Under the pieces are notes generated by a model that searched no databases, had not been told where the DNA came from, and saw only the letters and a program-made list of their open reading frames with translations. 64,000 bases of DNA from Apostichopus japonicus (taxonomy: Eukaryota; Echinodermata; Holothuroidea; Aspidochirotida; Stichopodidae), in the NCBI RefSeq assembly GCF_037975245.1, contig NC_092562.1, positions 1,796,001-1,860,000 of the forward strand, read 5' to 3'. A program made the translations under genes and the position numbers. Within the stretch, counting starts at the first letter, position 1; every line of letters begins with the position of its first letter. Shown here piece after piece: positions 61,818 through 64,000 of this stretch.

Positions 61818-61960
61818 TGTATAGATGACTTCGTCAATGGTTAAGAGGGACCCCTGCAGGGCCACTTTACAAAGACTCTTGTCCACGTTCTAAATAACCA
61901 CCGAGTTTTTTAAATAGCAATTGTGGAAAGATTTTTTATATTTAAAACTGGGTGATCCAC
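61818..61960 (+). repeat. Left arm of a widely spaced inverted repeat
   Basis: Starting 'tgtatagatgacttcgtcaa', it matches the reverse complement of 63736-63882 over about 145 bp with a few indels. The best block contains 'caatggttaagagggacccc' and 'tgcagggccact', then 'cttgtccacgttctaaat'. The match fades at 'gggtgatcca'. The two arms could be the ends of a 2-kb non-autonomous element, or two independent insertions of one short repeat. Confidence 0.9.
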
Positions 61961-63735
61961 CCCCCCCCTCTTGGAATTTCTTTGTTCTGCGAGTGTGCGG
62001 CCCAGGGGTCGTCGAAACAGACCTCCATGTAAGGGGGCTCCTGATTTTGAAAAATAGGTTTAAACGCAAGGTTGTACCATACATAGTCTTGAAATGAAAA
62101 AGAAAGCAAAACATTCCAACGACTGAACGTTTTTTTTTCTACGATTGCATGACGATAGAGGTGGCATCGGGTGGGGGTGGGGAGGGGGAGGGGATGGCCC
62201 ACTTATTCACTATCTTTTTTTCTTTTGAGTGATTTGTTTGACTTCATACCCGACGTGTACAGTCGTAAATAAGAATGATTTTCAAATAATTTTTTTTTTA
62301 AAGAATCCCGGGAGATACGTCACACACATTGAATCATACACGCGAGACTCCTTATTAGTCACACATAAGATTTGTCTTTGCGCAAGTGCAAGCAGAAATT
62401 ATATAACGAAAAGAATTATGAAAATAACCATTCTTATTTTGACTTTCTCTATTTTATGATGATCATAAAAAAAGAAGGTGAAATAAAATAAAGTAAAACA
62501 CACTTTATGGGGAAAAAAGGACTTCTCCTGTGTTTAATTCTCTCAGTCAGTGTTGGAATCAATAGTCTGTCTGTCTGCCTGATCACTGGATTTAATATAT
62601 AACCCGTGAATTTTGTAGCAATATTGAGAGACACAGGAGTCGTGAAATTTAAGTATTAAATGTATAAATTAACCCAGAAAACGTATAAAGAACAAATTCC
62701 AATAAAAAAAAATGGTTGAATATGGTACTTTATTTTTTATTTTATTTTTTATGTGCGATGTGCGATGGATTATTATTTAATCCTCTTATCATCAACAACT
62801 TCATAAAGGATACATCACATATTTGCAGTTTCTTTCTTTCTTCTTTAACATCGTTTTCTAAATTAAATGTTCATTGGTTTAATGAAAATCCTTAATACAA
62901 ATCATGATAAAATATATACCTTATTCAAAGTGAGATTAATATGGACGAAATTATGATTTCACACAAATGTCTATAGAACGTAATCAGCAAGTTGTTTTTA
63001 CTGTGGTGATTTTTGTTAATTTATTAACTTTGCTAAATTTAAGAAAATCTTGCTTCGTTGTATTTTATTTCTTAAATAGAAATACTTGGGGGGGGGGGGA
63101 GTGAGGGTTGGAGGAAAAGGGGGAAGATCACGGGTAAAGATGAAATGATGAAGGGTGGTTACACTCTAAGTTCACTCTAAACTAAAAAAAAACTTTGTTT
63201 TGAAAAGTCATTTTTAATGGGTTTTTTTTTTAAACACTCACTTCAACCTAGTGATATAAAAGTTACCTCACATGTATATGCTTAATGAATCGTATTTTCA
63301 CGTGTTCAATTTGTCGTATCAATAAGTACGTTTCATCCTCACGAATACATGATACCGATCTCTAAAGGTTATTGTGATAAATAAAGCACTATATTACCGA
63401 TCAATTAATCTCTGCTATTAATTTGAAGAATACCCGAGTTTCTTTCGATTTTGATGTAACCCCCTGAGGTACAAGAAGAAAAGGAAAATATCACACACGA
63501 CACCTCATTATTAAACCATTTATATAATATATACTTTAAAAAACCAAGAAACTTCGATTTAGCGCTAGACTTGTCTAACTACTTTGTTCATAACATTCAA
63601 TATCATTTGCTTTTCACAAACGGAACAAAAAGATGAATTTACCGTCTACGACTTATTCATAAGATTTATTATCATCCAGAAAATAGAGAAGCCCCCCCCC
63701 CTCCCTTCCAAAAAAGAAATGGAAGCAAAGAAAAT
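61961..63735. other. DNA between the inverted arms, no gene seen
   Basis: About 1.8 kb with no transposase or other recognisable domain. It holds a C run at 61961-61969, a G-rich patch at 62168-62195, G runs near 63088-63099 and a C run at about 63692-63702. ORFs are at most 86 codons. Confidence 0.55.
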
Positions 63736-63882
63736 TGGTTCACCACGTTTTTAAATTAAAAATCATTCTACGATTGCTGTTTGAATAACCCAGTGGACAT
63801 TTAGAACGTGGACAAGAGCCATTGCATGTATACAGTGGCCCTGCAGGGGTCCCTCTTAACCATTGACAAAGTCATCTATACA
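63736..63882 (-). repeat. Right arm of a widely spaced inverted repeat
   Basis: The reverse complement of the left arm at 61818-61960. It carries an extra 'gtatacatgcaatgg'-type segment, in reverse complement around 63818-63832, where the left arm has 'ttacaaaga'. Both contain the palindrome 'ccctgcaggg'. Confidence 0.9.
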
Positions 63883-63934
63883 CCACGACGAGATACCGCA
63901 TGGCATGATAATAACAATCATACTAACACGAGTG

Positions 63935-64000
<66 letters not shown>
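63883..64000. repeat. (TA)n microsatellite cut by the window end
   Basis: Unique sequence to about 63936, then pure TA to the last base. The tract continues beyond the window, so its length is unknown. Confidence 0.96.

Overview
This window looks like about 64 kb of non-coding nuclear DNA from an animal with an AT-rich, microsatellite-heavy genome. I find no protein-coding gene or exon that I can support. The signs are: no long ORF outside simple repeats, more than twenty (TA)n tracts, tRNA-derived SINEs, a LINE tail, a MITE-like element, and many G or C homopolymers. A marine invertebrate, perhaps an echinoderm such as a sea cucumber, would fit the style of the repeats, but nothing here fixes the taxon.

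Layout. 1-3.1 kb is plain AT-rich sequence. 3.1-4.1 kb is a degenerate tandem array of roughly 62-bp units, interrupted by a 190-bp insertion. 4.4-7.3 kb is the densest mobile-element cluster. It holds three copies of a tRNA-like SINE (called family 1 here) next to (TA)n tracts, and one copy of a second, tRNA-Asp-like SINE (family 2) whose body carries what I read as a decayed hammerhead ribozyme. Further family 1 copies lie at 9.4, 15.8-16.1 and 40.6 kb. A MITE-like element sits at 24.5 kb, a 12-bp minisatellite at 29.3 kb, and an inverted pair of a third repeat (R1) at 32.8 and 40.9 kb. A 44-bp minisatellite lies at 39.7 kb and a large (ATC)n tract with higher-order structure at 43.2-44.0 kb. 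Decayed minisatellites lie at 47.6-48.1 and 52.4-52.8 kb. A hammerhead-like motif and two tRNA-like relics lie at 54.2-54.7 kb, and a LINE 3' end at 55.7-56.0 kb. A 246-bp tandem duplication lies at 57.9-58.4 kb, a long purine/pyrimidine (CTT/CTCCTT)n tract at 61.2-61.7 kb, and a 145-bp inverted repeat at 61.8/63.8 kb. The window ends inside a (TA)n tract.

How the parts relate. Four of six family 1 copies have (TA)n or TA-rich sequence directly at their 5' break as well as at their 3' tail. The 5' break falls at different points in the element. This is what target-primed insertion into pre-existing TA microsatellites, or growth of a (TA)n tail, would leave. The most interesting object is the SINE at about 4.83-5.01 kb. 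It has a Pol III-type A box and a perfect B box, followed immediately by a recognisable hammerhead fold with both paired stems and the palindromic stem III typical of dimeric hammerheads. That architecture is known from the schistosome Sm-alpha SINE-like repeats.
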